Positions 25,607-34,430 of a DNA stretch of 64,000 bases are shown here, piece by piece. The number at the start of each line of letters is the position of its first letter. The first letter of the stretch is position 1. The stretch lies in assembly GCF_009849585.1 (NCBI RefSeq), contig NZ_VCRN01000019.1, positions 21,736 to 85,735 of the forward strand, written 5' to 3'. Source of the DNA: Bacillus sp. ZZV12-4809 (GTDB taxonomy: Bacteria; Bacillota; Bacilli; Bacillales; Cytobacillaceae). The notes below the pieces were generated by a model. That model had not been told where the DNA came from, searched no databases, and saw nothing but the letters and a program-made list of their open reading frames with translations. Position numbers and translations under genes: made by a program.

Positions 25607-26680
25607 CTAAACGAGCTTCAAAATTTTCCCCTGAGGCGTGATTACCTTAACGCTGACTTCACGTCGTGTGCGAATTTTTGTAATCGTGGTCACACTGCCA
25701 TTATCGTGCACTTTCTTTTCCTCACTCGGAATTTTTTTCACAAGCTCTAGTCCCTGTACAAGGTGATAATTATCTCCCTCTCCAATTTCTCCATTAACGG
25801 CTCCAGAAGCTAGTAAGAGAGCCAGTTGGCCAACATTTAAGGGTAGAATAGGGTTGCCAATATCTAGCTGGCGTGGTTTAGAACGGTTTTTAAAGGCCTG
25901 AAACCCTTTACTTTTTCGAATCCCTTCAACAAAATCTGATTTATTTGCTAACTTGGTATAGAATGTCCTTAATTTTTCTACTCCTGCAGGAACACTCCAC
26001 TTTTTATTGGCAGCAACGAAGCGGTCTACCGGTGTAACATTTTCCATCACAAATTCATCAGATTCCATTTGAATAAGGAAGTCAAACAGCTTTTGATTAA
26101 ATTCCTTATGCTTACCTGTCTTTTTATTACCGATAAATATACACTGACGGAAATCATCATAATCATCATCCGAAAATCTCATCATGCCTACATTATAAAA
26201 ATGTGTGGCCAAAAACCTAGCGATCCGCTTATCGGAATAACGATAAGAAGGAATCACATACATTATGAGACCTTGTTCCTTAAGATATTTGGTGTTTCTG
26301 TAAAGCTCAGTCCACTCTTTTCTGTCAGCTGATTCATCATCTATCCCTTTCATTGTGAAATCGTATGGGGGATTTAAGTATAAAAATGATACAGCTTCAT
26401 TTTGAATGACCATAGATTCAATAGGTGCATTAATTGTATGGTCTAATACAGATTTTGCTTTATCCGCTCTTCCCTTATCCAACTCCACACCATATGTAGT
26501 AATCCTACAATCTTCTTTCTGAAAGGCAGCTGTTAGTTGTTTAAGGATTTCACCCTCACCGCATGTGGGATCTAGCCACACTCCGCTCCCTTCAACTTCT
26601 AATAAGTGAGCGAAATACTCACCTTGTCGTTCAGGAGTGGCAAAGAAGCCAGCCCTAATTTTATTTCCTACATGACTCAT
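25607..26680 (-). CDS. DUF6094-type adenine-specific DNA methyltransferase-like protein
   Basis: The 357-aa protein has a class I methyltransferase fold: SAM-binding region around WLDPTCGEGEILKQL, acidic loop TYGVELDKGRAD, and the catalytic motif FLYLNPPYDF (NPPY). NPPY enzymes methylate adenine N6. The C-terminal part matches DUF6094-type proteins common on Bacillus plasmids and phages. No restriction partner is nearby, so it may protect or mark the plasmid. AGGAGG precedes ATG 26680. It overlaps the preceding gene by 20 bp. Confidence 0.8.
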   Translation of the reverse strand: MSHVGNKIRAGFFATPERQGEYFAHLLEVEGSGVWLDPTCGEGEILKQLTAAFQKEDCRITTYGVELDKGRADKAKSVLDHTINAPIESMVIQNEAVSFLYLNPPYDFTMKGIDDESADRKEWTELYRNTKYLKEQGLIMYVIPSYRYSDKRIARFLATHFYNVGMMRFSDDDYDDFRQCIFIGNKKTGKHKEFNQKLFDFLIQMESDEFVMENVTPVDRFVAANKKWSVPAGVEKLRTFYTKLANKSDFVEGIRKSKGFQAFKNRSKPRQLDIGNPILPLNVGQLALLLASGAVNGEIGEGDNYHLVQGLELVKKIPSEEKKVHDNGSVTTITKIRTRREVSVKVITPQGKILKLV

Positions 26681-26867
26681 TTAATAATCCTCCTAAAATA
26701 TTATTCTTAGTATCTGTCCAAGTCCGAAATCCAGCCTTTTCGTAAAAGTCCTGATAAGGATCGCGAAAAGTATCTAAGTATTCTATAAGCTCATTGAGTT
26801 GGTCCCTTGATACCTCACCTTTTTTGTAATGATTCCTTAGGTGGGTCAAAGCAACCACTTTGAACAT
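26661..26867 (-). CDS. Hypothetical protein, 68 aa
   Basis: A small helical protein (MFKVVALTHLRNHYKKGEVS) whose end overlaps the methylase start, implying coupled translation. The family is not recognised. Confidence 0.55.
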   Translation of the reverse strand: MFKVVALTHLRNHYKKGEVSRDQLNELIEYLDTFRDPYQDFYEKAGFRTWTDTKNNILGGLLNESCRK

Positions 26868-27010
26868 CTTATCTTTCTATGCAAACGCACTTTGAATCCC
26901 GAAGTAAGCTAAAAAGGGAATGTACTCCTTGGCCTTTTAAAAAAACGGTTCGGTCACTGCTGAATCGAGATAACAATCTGGCAGATTCAAAAAAATTCCT
27001 CCTTCATAAT

Positions 27011-27043
27011 TAAAAAAGAAAGGGAAACACAAGACCCTTTCTT
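27011..27043 (-). terminator. Intrinsic terminator after the 91-aa gene
   Basis: AAGAAAGGG pairs with CCCTTTCTT around a 10-nt loop, followed by TTTTTTAA on the minus strand, 16 bp after the stop codon. Confidence 0.75.
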
Positions 27044-27058
27044 CATTTTGGAGATCTA

Positions 27059-27334
27059 TTAATTTTCAATCCGAAGCCCTAAGATTGAACAAATGGCTTT
27101 TAAGGAGTCAGACTCCGTGATATCCATTTCTTCGAGTTTAGTAAGCTCCTGATCCTCCAAAATTTCATAAGTATCAGTATGGAGGTAAATTTCTAAATAA
27201 CCTTCATCTTCCGATTCCTGAAACATAGGAAGAAATCCAAACTTTTCTCCAAAACTTACTTCTAGGTATTCTCGTATCTCCTCAGCACTAGCAGAAAATA
27301 TATTAGACTCATCTAGTACACGATATTTTTTCAT
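27059..27334 (-). CDS. Hypothetical acidic protein, 91 aa
   Basis: A Glu/Asp-rich small protein (many EE and DE pairs; net acidic). No domain is recognised. It stands alone between two terminators. Acidic small proteins near ssb on plasmids can be antirestriction or DNA-mimic proteins; that is speculation here. Confidence 0.6.
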   Translation of the reverse strand: MKKYRVLDESNIFSASAEEIREYLEVSFGEKFGFLPMFQESEDEGYLEIYLHTDTYEILEDQELTKLEEMDITESDSLKAICSILGLRIEN

Positions 27335-27364
27335 TCTATGCCTCCAAATTCTTTTTTAAAAAGG

Positions 27365-27397
27365 AAAAGCGCTCATTCACAAAGGAACGAACGCTTT
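27365..27397 (-). terminator. Intrinsic terminator after ssb
   Basis: GCGTTCGTTC pairs with GAATGAGCGC, including two G-U pairs, and is followed by TTTTCCTTTTT. It ends the radC-ssb unit. Confidence 0.65.
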
Positions 27398-27410
27398 ATT
27401 CTCTCCAATC

Positions 27411-27824
27411 TTAAAATGGCCATTCCTCATGGGTTTCAACGCTACCAGGGAACGGGTCGTCATCATGGGATTGGTTATATTGATGATGATCTCCATTACT
27501 ATTTTCATTGATACTTTTCTTTGTATCGAGAAAACGTACATCTTCTGCTACAACTTCCATAGTATAAATCTTCTTATTGTCTTTCATATAAGATCCAGTA
27601 CGAATAGAAGCAGTAACACTAACTAAACTACCCTTGTCCAGGTATTTATAACAATTGTTAGCAGTCTTTTTAAACGTTTTTATCTGAATAAAGTCAGCTT
27701 CACGTTCACCGTTTTGGTTTGTGTAATTACGATTAACAGCCAATGTGAATAGGCAAACTTTCTGTTCATCACCTTTAATAATAGGCTTTTTTGTAAGTCG
27801 CCCCACTAGGTTAAGGCTATTCAT
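27411..27824 (-). CDS. ssb: Single-stranded DNA-binding protein
   Basis: The 137-aa protein starts MNSLNLVGRLTKKP and has the OB fold of bacterial SSB, ending with an acidic tail (DDDPFPGSVETHEEWPF) whose last residues resemble the partner-binding tip. The start at 27824 overlaps the radC stop (TAATG) and has AAGGGG upstream; an upstream TTG is less likely. It probably covers single strands during plasmid replication or transfer. Confidence 0.9.
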   Translation of the reverse strand: MNSLNLVGRLTKKPIIKGDEQKVCLFTLAVNRNYTNQNGEREADFIQIKTFKKTANNCYKYLDKGSLVSVTASIRTGSYMKDNKKIYTMEVVAEDVRFLDTKKSINENSNGDHHQYNQSHDDDPFPGSVETHEEWPF

Positions 27825-28480
27825 TAACAATACCCCTTTTCTTTTAATGAAGTAAAATTCCCGTGATGACCAATAATAATGTGATCTAATAAATCGATCC
27901 CCACTAGCTTCCCTGCCTCAGATAATCTTTTGGTAACTTCGATGTCTTCCCTTGAAGGATACGGGTCTCCGCTAGGATGGTTGTGACCAGCTATTATTGA
28001 TGCTGCGCTTAGTTTTACTGCCTCACGAAAGATTTCTCTAGGGTGTACGATACTTGCATTTAAAGATCCTTTAAATATTGTCTTACGCCCAATAACCACA
28101 TTTTTTGAGTTAAGAAATAGCACCTCAAAATGTTCTTGATCTAGTGTAGACATATCAGACATATATTTAGCAGCATCTTCAGGACTTCTGACAATATAGC
28201 TATCCTCAAACTTATATTTGTTGAGCAGTCCAGCAAGTCCAATACAGGCGATAATTCGATCTGCAGTTGTTTCACCAATACCTTCATATTGAAGTAACTC
28301 TTCTTTAGATAATGAAGAGAGCCTTTTTACTCCTAATGAAGACAACTGGCCAGTTACAACTGGTTTTGCTTTCGGTCCAATTAATACTGCTAACAAATTT
28401 TGTAGAGAAGTATTTTCAAAACCATAAAAGCCTAGCTCCTCTTTCGCAATTGCAAAATGATTTTTCAATGTTTCCAACAA
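27824..28480 (-). CDS. radC: RadC-family JAB-domain protein
   Basis: The 218-aa protein has an N-terminal helix-hairpin-helix region (LLQYEGIGETTADRIIACIG) and a JAB/MPN metalloprotease-like domain with GHNHPSGDPYPS (HxHxxGD-like zinc motif). Plasmid and phage RadC copies are common; the biochemical role is still unclear. The start is TTG 28480 with AAAGGTTG upstream. It is translationally coupled to ssb. Confidence 0.88.
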   Translation of the reverse strand: MLETLKNHFAIAKEELGFYGFENTSLQNLLAVLIGPKAKPVVTGQLSSLGVKRLSSLSKEELLQYEGIGETTADRIIACIGLAGLLNKYKFEDSYIVRSPEDAAKYMSDMSTLDQEHFEVLFLNSKNVVIGRKTIFKGSLNASIVHPREIFREAVKLSAASIIAGHNHPSGDPYPSREDIEVTKRLSEAGKLVGIDLLDHIIIGHHGNFTSLKEKGYC

Positions 28481-28524
28481 CCTTTCTTAAAGTCTCTTAA
28501 ATGCTTTCTTAAACTAATTGCCTC

Positions 28525-28875
28525 TTACTCTTCGATGTCGAAGAAGTACCCGAGAATGGCTTTTTTGGTACGCTGAATAAAAGAAGGTCTTACCTCATAA
28601 TTAGTGCTCATATGATAAGTTTTCTCTCCCTTTAATCTCCACATTATTGTTTCTCCAGTTGCATTCTCGACAGCTGCAATAAACAAGAGTATCTCTTGTG
28701 TAGCAGACTTCCTATCAATAGACTTTGCTCGAAAATAGCGACGCTCTCCATTTCTAAGAAGTATCTCTGCAGAAATGCGATACCTGTCATTTGAGGGTAA
28801 AAGCCTGATTTCCTTTCTACAATCCTCAATAACATCTCCTGGTTTTCCTAATAACAGTGACATTGTAACAGCCAT
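28525..28875 (-). CDS. Hypothetical protein, 116 aa, behind a structured leader RNA
   Basis: A basic, beta-rich protein without recognised domain (RYRISAEILLRNGERRYFRA). AAAGGTGG precedes ATG 28875. It follows the first copy of the structured leader motif (28911-29030) and lies upstream of radC and ssb on the same strand, so it may be the first gene of their transcript. Confidence 0.6.
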   Translation of the reverse strand: MAVTMSLLLGKPGDVIEDCRKEIRLLPSNDRYRISAEILLRNGERRYFRAKSIDRKSATQEILLFIAAVENATGETIMWRLKGEKTYHMSTNYEVRPSFIQRTKKAILGYFFDIEE

Positions 28876-28910
28876 TTTCTTTTCCACCTTTCTGGTATAT
28901 TTTTTATTAA

Positions 28911-29030
28911 AACGCAAAAAAGCGTCCTCCAGAATGACTCTAATAAACACAGAAAAATGTGTAAAAGAATCGTTCCAAAGAACGCATACGTTTAATAAAC
29001 ATAGCCCGCTAACCAAAGATTGGTTGCTAA
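28911..29030 (-). ncRNA. Structured leader RNA motif, copy 1
   Basis: On the minus strand, in order: hairpin CCAATCTTTGG, the block TTAGCGGG, a 5' stem strand GCGTTCTTT, an inner hairpin ACACA/TGTGT, the 3' stem strand GGAGGACGC, then TTTTTT. The stem uses G-U pairs that become G-C or A-U pairs in the other two copies (37844-37966 and 45402-45532). The T run makes the stem a terminator, so the motif could be an attenuating leader or a small RNA. Confidence 0.65.
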
Positions 29031-29105
29031 AAATAATAAAATAATAAAATGTTACAAATTTATTTTACTATTATTTGGATTTATAGGCAATATTTATTTA
29101 TTTAT

Positions 29106-29828
29106 TTATTTATTGCTGTCGGATACCTTAAAATCCGTAAATAAAGGCATATGATCACTTAATTTAATCCAATTTTCATGTTTCCCTACTTCCATTTTAA
29201 TTAGCGATGGTAGTATATGTGTAGAAGTAAAAATATAATCGATATGAAATGGTCTTGCATATTCTTTTCGAAAATAGTGGGTAGGCTGTGACTCATCACC
29301 ATGCTCTTCGTTATAAAAATGATGGTATGTACTAGTTATACCCTTACTTTTCAATAGATTGACAACATCCGTGTGCGTACCAACCCTCCTGATATGATCA
29401 AAGTTCTTATTGCTATTCCAATCCCCAGCAATAACACAGGGTTCCTTCAACAAAGTGTCATAATATTTTAGGGCTAAATATATTTGACCAATGTAACTTT
29501 CAAATTTTGCTTTTGTATTTTGTGACCATACCGCAAAGAGAATAAAATTCCGTTTTCCAGTTACCAACAACGGAATAATATAGCGAAAATCCTTGTTATA
29601 CAAAGGGTGAAGTTCAATTTTATAATGTTCATTTAATGTAAATATTCCAATCCCCTTATTAACTTTCTCACCAAACCAAAGGAATTGATTAACGTCTTGG
29701 AGTTTAGTTTGTCCCCATTTTTCCGGAGATTCGGATTCTGGAATAATTAAAATATCTGCTTGATAGGGTTTTAAGTGTTCCAATTTATCTCTAAAACGCA
29801 TTGCAGCATTCCAAACAATTAGTTTCAT
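29106..29828 (-). CDS. Endonuclease/exonuclease/phosphatase-family protein
   Basis: The 240-aa protein has the family's fold markers: MKLIVWNAAMRF at the start (usually WN), a Glu in PESES, AGDWNSNKNFDH and the C-terminal KLSDHMPLFTDF (SDH). These are the Mg-binding and catalytic sites of DNase I-like enzymes. There is no signal peptide, so it acts in the cytoplasm. It lies upstream of the copy 1 leader RNA. DNA, RNA or phosphoester substrates are all possible. Confidence 0.8.
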   Translation of the reverse strand: MKLIVWNAAMRFRDKLEHLKPYQADILIIPESESPEKWGQTKLQDVNQFLWFGEKVNKGIGIFTLNEHYKIELHPLYNKDFRYIIPLLVTGKRNFILFAVWSQNTKAKFESYIGQIYLALKYYDTLLKEPCVIAGDWNSNKNFDHIRRVGTHTDVVNLLKSKGITSTYHHFYNEEHGDESQPTHYFRKEYARPFHIDYIFTSTHILPSLIKMEVGKHENWIKLSDHMPLFTDFKVSDSNK

Positions 29829-30313
29829 CTAGATACTCCTATATAAGTTTTATAGTATTTAAGGGTTGTCAGAGATACTGCAAAAACCAACACCGAAATC
29901 ATTTGTTTTTTCTTATACTCATATCCTCCTTTTTCCTATTAATTAACACAATTTAAAATATACCGTGAAATTTGTAGATACTTAGGCCTATATTGATAGA
30001 TATTCTCATTTTCGACAATAACATAATCCAACCTCAGCCTGGTTTTAACGTACACTTTTTTTATGAAACCAATGAGAAGTAAGTTTTCAGCGTGGCTCAA
30101 CTCTATTTACAGGTCAAGTGACTCACAAAAAAACATCAAACACATATTTAAGTCAGAAGGAGAATACCAGGCATACAGTCGGTCGCTATGGTCATACAGG
30201 TGTACGAAAACCGGTACAGAAACTCTGTCCGGTTTTTTGTAATTTTCAAAGATAAATAGTGATTCGACTAATCGGCGAAAAGAAAACACCTCTCCAAAGA
30301 AAGGTGTTTTTTA
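29829..30313. other. Intergenic stretch with two terminator hairpins
   Basis: No supported gene. A hairpin at 30203-30238 (AAAACCGGACAGA-type stem) and the terminator at 30284-30312 are visible. A 60-codon minus-strand open frame (30107-30289) overlaps both hairpins and looks spurious. Confidence 0.5.
30284..30312 (-). terminator. Terminator after the lipoprotein gene
   Basis: AAAACACCT and AGGTGTTTT form a stem adjacent to the stop codon of the lipoprotein at 30314. T and A runs on both sides make it bidirectional. Confidence 0.7.
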
Positions 30314-30913
30314 TCAGCTGTCCTGTTTTATAAACGACTCCAGTTCATTCACCTTGTCGCCATTCGTTAAGTGTGACACTCCAAAAGAATTCCCTTTGCC
30401 GCCCTTATTGATGGCAACGTCCAAATCGTTGAGTAATTGTCCCATGTATTGATACGCCGTCTCCATGCTTGCCGGTACGGGTTTCCAATCCTCAGCATTT
30501 TCAAGGTTGTCCTTTTCTTTCCCCGTATCATCGATATGGGCGGTCCGTTCAAATTGATCATGGCTTATTCCAGCTGCAAGCATTCGCAAGTTGGCAAAGT
30601 CCTCATCGAAACTTTCATTTTTGTCATCAATATAGTGCTGCATATTTTCATAGAGTTCATTGGCTTTTGTATAATAAACAAATCCAACATCTTCTTGCTT
30701 TAATTCATCAAAACTTTCCTCCGGTGCCCGATTGAACTCCGCCGCCATTTCAGCAATCCATTCTTTTGCTTCCGGAGAAAATTCAACCGTATCATTTTCA
30801 ACCGCGGCTGGCTGATCGTCCGTTTTCGTAACCGATTTAGCGTCATTTCCATTACATGCCGTCAACAATCCGGCTGCCAACATACCGACCAATCCGATTT
30901 TAATGATTTTCAA
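30314..30913 (-). CDS. Secreted lipoprotein, 199 aa, unknown
   Basis: The start is best set at TTG 30913, preceded by GGGAGG, giving MKIIKIGLVGMLAAGLLTAC with a clean lipobox LTAC. The mature part is acidic and helical. No catalytic motif is recognised. Base composition from here to about 35 kb appears more GC-rich than the flanks, suggesting separate origin from the rest of the plasmid. Confidence 0.7.
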   Translation of the reverse strand: MKIIKIGLVGMLAAGLLTACNGNDAKSVTKTDDQPAAVENDTVEFSPEAKEWIAEMAAEFNRAPEESFDELKQEDVGFVYYTKANELYENMQHYIDDKNESFDEDFANLRMLAAGISHDQFERTAHIDDTGKEKDNLENAEDWKPVPASMETAYQYMGQLLNDLDVAINKGGKGNSFGVSHLTNGDKVNELESFIKQDS

Positions 30914-31105
30914 TAAAACAGTCCTCCCTTTAACAGAAACCATGACCCGCATTCTTCTAAAATGGATGATGGCAATCTTCTAATATTTCACATATCCATT
31001 ATATTCGTCTTTCCAACCATCTACAAGAGTTCTCGCAATGTATTGATCTTAATTATGATATACTTTGTGCGATAGGTTCTCAAAGGTAAGGGAGGGTTAA
31101 ATCTA

Positions 31106-31645
31106 ATGATCAAACGTAATAAGATGGCCATCATTGGCCTTGGTGTCAGCTTATTCCTTCTGCTCATACAATTGGTGATGGATACAAAGGGTATTTACTT
31201 TCAACTAGGGCCGCCATCCAAAGGCATCGGGCATCATACCATAAGCGCCTTGCTCATTATTGCAGCCGTCATTTCAGCTGTATATATGTTAACGGATAAA
31301 GGGATGAAATGGTTGGCGATAGGGGTTGGGATCTTTTTCATCTTAGTGACTAGCGCACCGAATCTGCTCATGGAAACCAAATACACCACGTTCTCCTCAC
31401 CCGATCAAAGCGAAAAATTTGTGGTGATCGAAAAAGGGTATGTCAAACTTTACCAGATTTCCAATACAGGCTTATTCATGACCGCTTTGACCAAGACCAG
31501 GCTCGATGTCGATCGGGAATACAAACCATTTTCGGAAGGGACCTATGAATTGGAATGGGAGTCACCCAATACATTAATCGTCCATTATGCTTTTAATTAT
31601 AAGCATCAGTTTAAAACGATTGAATTGCAATACCAAAACGATTAA
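31106..31645 (+). CDS. Membrane protein with extracytoplasmic C-terminal domain, 179 aa
   Basis: Three hydrophobic segments (residues about 8-25, 45-62, 70-88) precede a 90-residue soluble beta-rich tail (YVKLYQISNTGLFMTALTKT). GGGAGGG precedes the ATG. It is divergent from the lipoprotein at 30314 and convergent with the DUF1906 gene, sharing the terminator at 31671-31705. Function unknown. Confidence 0.65.
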   Translation: MIKRNKMAIIGLGVSLFLLLIQLVMDTKGIYFQLGPPSKGIGHHTISALLIIAAVISAVYMLTDKGMKWLAIGVGIFFILVTSAPNLLMETKYTTFSSPDQSEKFVVIEKGYVKLYQISNTGLFMTALTKTRLDVDREYKPFSEGTYELEWESPNTLIVHYAFNYKHQFKTIELQYQND

Positions 31646-31670
31646 CTCGACGCCAAATTCAAAGAAGAAA

Positions 31671-31705
31671 GGCTAACCGCCATATGGTGGTTAGCCTTTT
31701 TGATT
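31671..31705. terminator. Bidirectional terminator between convergent genes
   Basis: AAAGGCTAACCGCCATATGG reads into GTGGTTAGCCTTTTT, forming a long stem. It serves both the membrane protein gene on the plus strand and the DUF1906 gene on the minus strand. Confidence 0.8.
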
Positions 31706-31713
31706 CGAGAACT

Positions 31714-34023
31714 CTATTCTTCGTTTGATAGCCGAACAAGGATGTCCTTGAAGGCCCTGGCGACTTCTTCTCCTTGCTCAATCGAATAACCAGGAGTTTC
31801 GAATGCAAACATGAAAAGCCTTCGAATCTCCAACATACCCGCCTCATCCGATGTCAGTACGTACGTGCTTTGAGATTGCACTAAATTAGGGTCTCCCGAG
31901 AATCGGCTTTCAAAGAACAGACTGAACCGTACTTTATATCTATCTTCATAGTAATGTCGCAATAAACTATTTATTGGTTGTGGGATATTGAGTAGCATAT
32001 TTCCGATGTTCACCGCATCCACATCCCCTATAAAATCGGTCATTGAAAACCTACTCTTGGTTTCATCGAGATGCCCAATTAGGTGTAATGCTGCGTCATA
32101 AGCTGAGTCGAAACCCTCTGCAACCGCAGATGTCCCAGCAGCGTCAACCAAATCCCCGGCCCAACCAGCAAAATCCACAATGGCCTTATTGATCGTTCCA
32201 TGATGTAAAACACTATTCAGGGTGGCTGCTAAATGATAAACACCTATATCGACCTTAAATTTTGGATCGTAGATTTCATTAATGGTTGGGTTATATAATT
32301 GACTATCTACCTTAGCCATAAATTCGTCATCCAAAAAACCAGCTGCCATATTCCAAAGAGATCCAAAATAACGCTTTCCTCTCAGATATTGGCATACGAG
32401 TATATTTGCCTCTGGAATATCCCCACCCGTGTGATCAAACGCAATATCATAGATTTTATCCACTAAATCAAAGAATACGTGGTTCGACATGTCTGGATTG
32501 TCAGGGTATTGAGCTTGAGGGTCTACTTTGCTTTCCCCATTGTATCTGCCAGACTTGATATTGTTGTCAATTTCGATTTGGCCAGTACCAGAACCGATCG
32601 AAATAGTGGAAATTTGGTCAAAAGCCCAGTTCCCAGGGAGAGGGTAACCAAGGTTACCACTATATCCAGTGGACATGCCGCTCACAAAACTTGTTGTGGC
32701 CAACCCTTGCGCAGAAACTCGGATACAAACCGCTCTTGGCCCGTAAACCCCGATTTTATAAATACCCCCAAGATTACTCATTCTCTCGTTCACCCCAATA
32801 AAATAAGGAATGATATTCTCTGTTATTTCGTGACCAAGGACGTCAAAATCCACAGCAAAATAAATGGTTGTACCCTTCAAGAAGCCATACTCCCTGGCGG
32901 CATTCAACGCCGCCTGAGCGTCAATGCGACCTTGTTCAAGACTGAAATAGTCCAAATAACTCCCGATTGTCTGATAGATTGGGAAGACAGTCAATCCAGC
33001 GTTGAAGATGTTCTGCAGCTCACCAGGTTGAATTTTTTTATTCAACGAGGAATTAGGCACATTCGTTAAGTAACGCCCCACTGTCTGATACCCTGCCGCT
33101 TTCAGTGCTTGAGCCCGCGCAGGGGTAATCATGGTTACACAATCACAAGCCGTCCCTTTTCTAGTTGAATCCCCGGTACTCACTAAAGCGGAAAGCCATG
33201 TTTGCTTTCCAGTGACACCATCAGCAGGCAACATGCAAAAACTTTGAAAACTCAGTACGGCTTGTCTGACGGCACTGTCGTAAATCCCGCTAAAGGCTCC
33301 AGGGTCAAACCCGTTCACATAGAGGGCATATTGGAGCAACTTAACAAAGTTGCCACTGCTACCTAAACTTAATGTCGGCAATCGGTCCCTGGTCGTCGGG
33401 CCCACGCTGCCTGTTTGAAGGCTTGGCTCAATCCCTTCTTCTGTTTGAATGCCATAGATCAACGCTCTATTCGTTCCTCTTTGATAATGGCCGTCACATG
33501 GCTGCACGCCGGATGTTGTATAATATTTGTTATTCAATTCCTGCTGCATTTGCCGAATTCTAGGATCGCCGCCGATTGTCAGAACATAGGCATCCATGGT
33601 CAGGAACGCTTTAAACACGTAATCATATACTTTTCCGTTACGAACGGGCAATCCCGCATCGGTTTGCAGTCGAATCACGGCATTCTTTAAGTTCTCATCA
33701 AAAATTCCATGGAAGCGGCCTGGATCATAACCTTTGCAATAACAAGCCCCTTGTAGGATTTGAACGATATTTTTCCCTTTCGTCGTTTCGGGTACTTTCC
33801 CAAATTCCATTTCACCCCAAGCCTTATAAGCGGAACTTGTACCAGGTCCAAAATTGTCGGCCGGGGTTCCAATCCCCAATTCAATCTGCAGGGCACGCGT
33901 GAGGGCATATACCGTTGACCACCCTGTTTTTCCGTTTTCCGGAGCTGGCACATAACCGTTTCGTCCTCCATATGTGCTGTTGACCCATTCTTGAACCATT
34001 AAGACCATTAAATCCATATCCAA
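31714..34023 (-). CDS. DUF1906 glycoside-hydrolase-like protein with peptidoglycan-binding repeats
   Basis: The 769-aa protein has two or three peptidoglycan-binding-like modules in residues 1-280 (LLQYALYVNGFDPGAFSGIY, AVRQAVLSFQSFCMLPADGV), then a DUF1906 TIM-barrel-like domain at about 290-500 (KAAGYQTVGRYLTN, TTIYFAVDFDVLG, GVYGPRAVC), and a 250-residue helical C-terminus. DUF1906 proteins are thought to act on cell walls. It has no signal peptide, although its targets are outside the cell. It lies behind the split sigma factor genes, possibly under their control. Confidence 0.8.
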   Translation of the reverse strand: MDMDLMVLMVQEWVNSTYGGRNGYVPAPENGKTGWSTVYALTRALQIELGIGTPADNFGPGTSSAYKAWGEMEFGKVPETTKGKNIVQILQGACYCKGYDPGRFHGIFDENLKNAVIRLQTDAGLPVRNGKVYDYVFKAFLTMDAYVLTIGGDPRIRQMQQELNNKYYTTSGVQPCDGHYQRGTNRALIYGIQTEEGIEPSLQTGSVGPTTRDRLPTLSLGSSGNFVKLLQYALYVNGFDPGAFSGIYDSAVRQAVLSFQSFCMLPADGVTGKQTWLSALVSTGDSTRKGTACDCVTMITPARAQALKAAGYQTVGRYLTNVPNSSLNKKIQPGELQNIFNAGLTVFPIYQTIGSYLDYFSLEQGRIDAQAALNAAREYGFLKGTTIYFAVDFDVLGHEITENIIPYFIGVNERMSNLGGIYKIGVYGPRAVCIRVSAQGLATTSFVSGMSTGYSGNLGYPLPGNWAFDQISTISIGSGTGQIEIDNNIKSGRYNGESKVDPQAQYPDNPDMSNHVFFDLVDKIYDIAFDHTGGDIPEANILVCQYLRGKRYFGSLWNMAAGFLDDEFMAKVDSQLYNPTINEIYDPKFKVDIGVYHLAATLNSVLHHGTINKAIVDFAGWAGDLVDAAGTSAVAEGFDSAYDAALHLIGHLDETKSRFSMTDFIGDVDAVNIGNMLLNIPQPINSLLRHYYEDRYKVRFSLFFESRFSGDPNLVQSQSTYVLTSDEAGMLEIRRLFMFAFETPGYSIEQGEEVARAFKDILVRLSNEE

Positions 34024-34051
34024 ACACTCCTTCGTTTTAGTTTGTACTTAC

Positions 34052-34091
34052 TCATAGGAACTTCGGGGAAGCGTTCCCCACGTTCCTATGA
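34052..34091. repeat. 40-bp perfect-armed palindrome before the DUF1906 gene
   Basis: TCATAGGAAC and GTTCCTATGA form the outer arms; GGGGAA and TTCCCC form inner arms around GCG. It lies 28 bp before the DUF1906 start codon. There is no T run, so it may be an RNA-stability or operator element rather than a terminator. Confidence 0.65.
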
Positions 34092-34178
34092 ATAGCTACT
34101 TAATAGAGAAAGACTCACATGGTTAAATACAACCCGTTTACACAATTTTTTTCCCGTCCCCCAAATCTCATGTATGAT

Positions 34179-34430
34179 TCATCGCTGCGCAACGTCTCGT
34201 TCTTTGAGTTGCTCCATCATTTGAAAATAGCCTGGAGTGTTTTCCACATCAAAATTTTTTATACAAAGTAACAATTTCATTTTGATCTCTTGCGATAAAT
34301 CTTCCCTATCCTGATGGTTGGTTTGGTTCAGGGAAGATAGAATTTTCGGGGAAAACATCTCGATAACCCTATTCATTGATTGAACATCCGTCTTGGATCG
34401 TTTTACAAGCGTATATAAACTATCTCTCAT
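34179..34430 (-). CDS. rsoA: RsoA-like co-sigma factor
   Basis: The 83-aa protein resembles the sigma region 2-like partner RsoA (YvrHa) of B. subtilis, with a core EMFSPKILSSLNQTNHQDRE and MKLLLCIKNF. In B. subtilis SigO supplies region 4 and RsoA region 2, and both are needed. Its ATG overlaps the sigma gene's stop (ATGA), so both are translated together. Confidence 0.75.
   Translation of the reverse strand: MRDSLYTLVKRSKTDVQSMNRVIEMFSPKILSSLNQTNHQDREDLSQEIKMKLLLCIKNFDVENTPGYFQMMEQLKERDVAQR

Noticed and set aside
19965..28480. Tn554-like element might have targeted radC, the classical Tn554 target
   Set aside because: The radC gene here is intact and lies several kilobases from the element, which sits after the DUF421 gene instead.
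29090..29117. TATT/ATTT tandem repeat at the end of the endonuclease-like gene, possible phase variation
   Set aside because: It overlaps only the stop codon region; length change would not switch the gene on or off.
30107..30289. 60-codon minus-strand frame
   Set aside because: Spans two terminator hairpins and lacks a ribosome site and any recognisable family.
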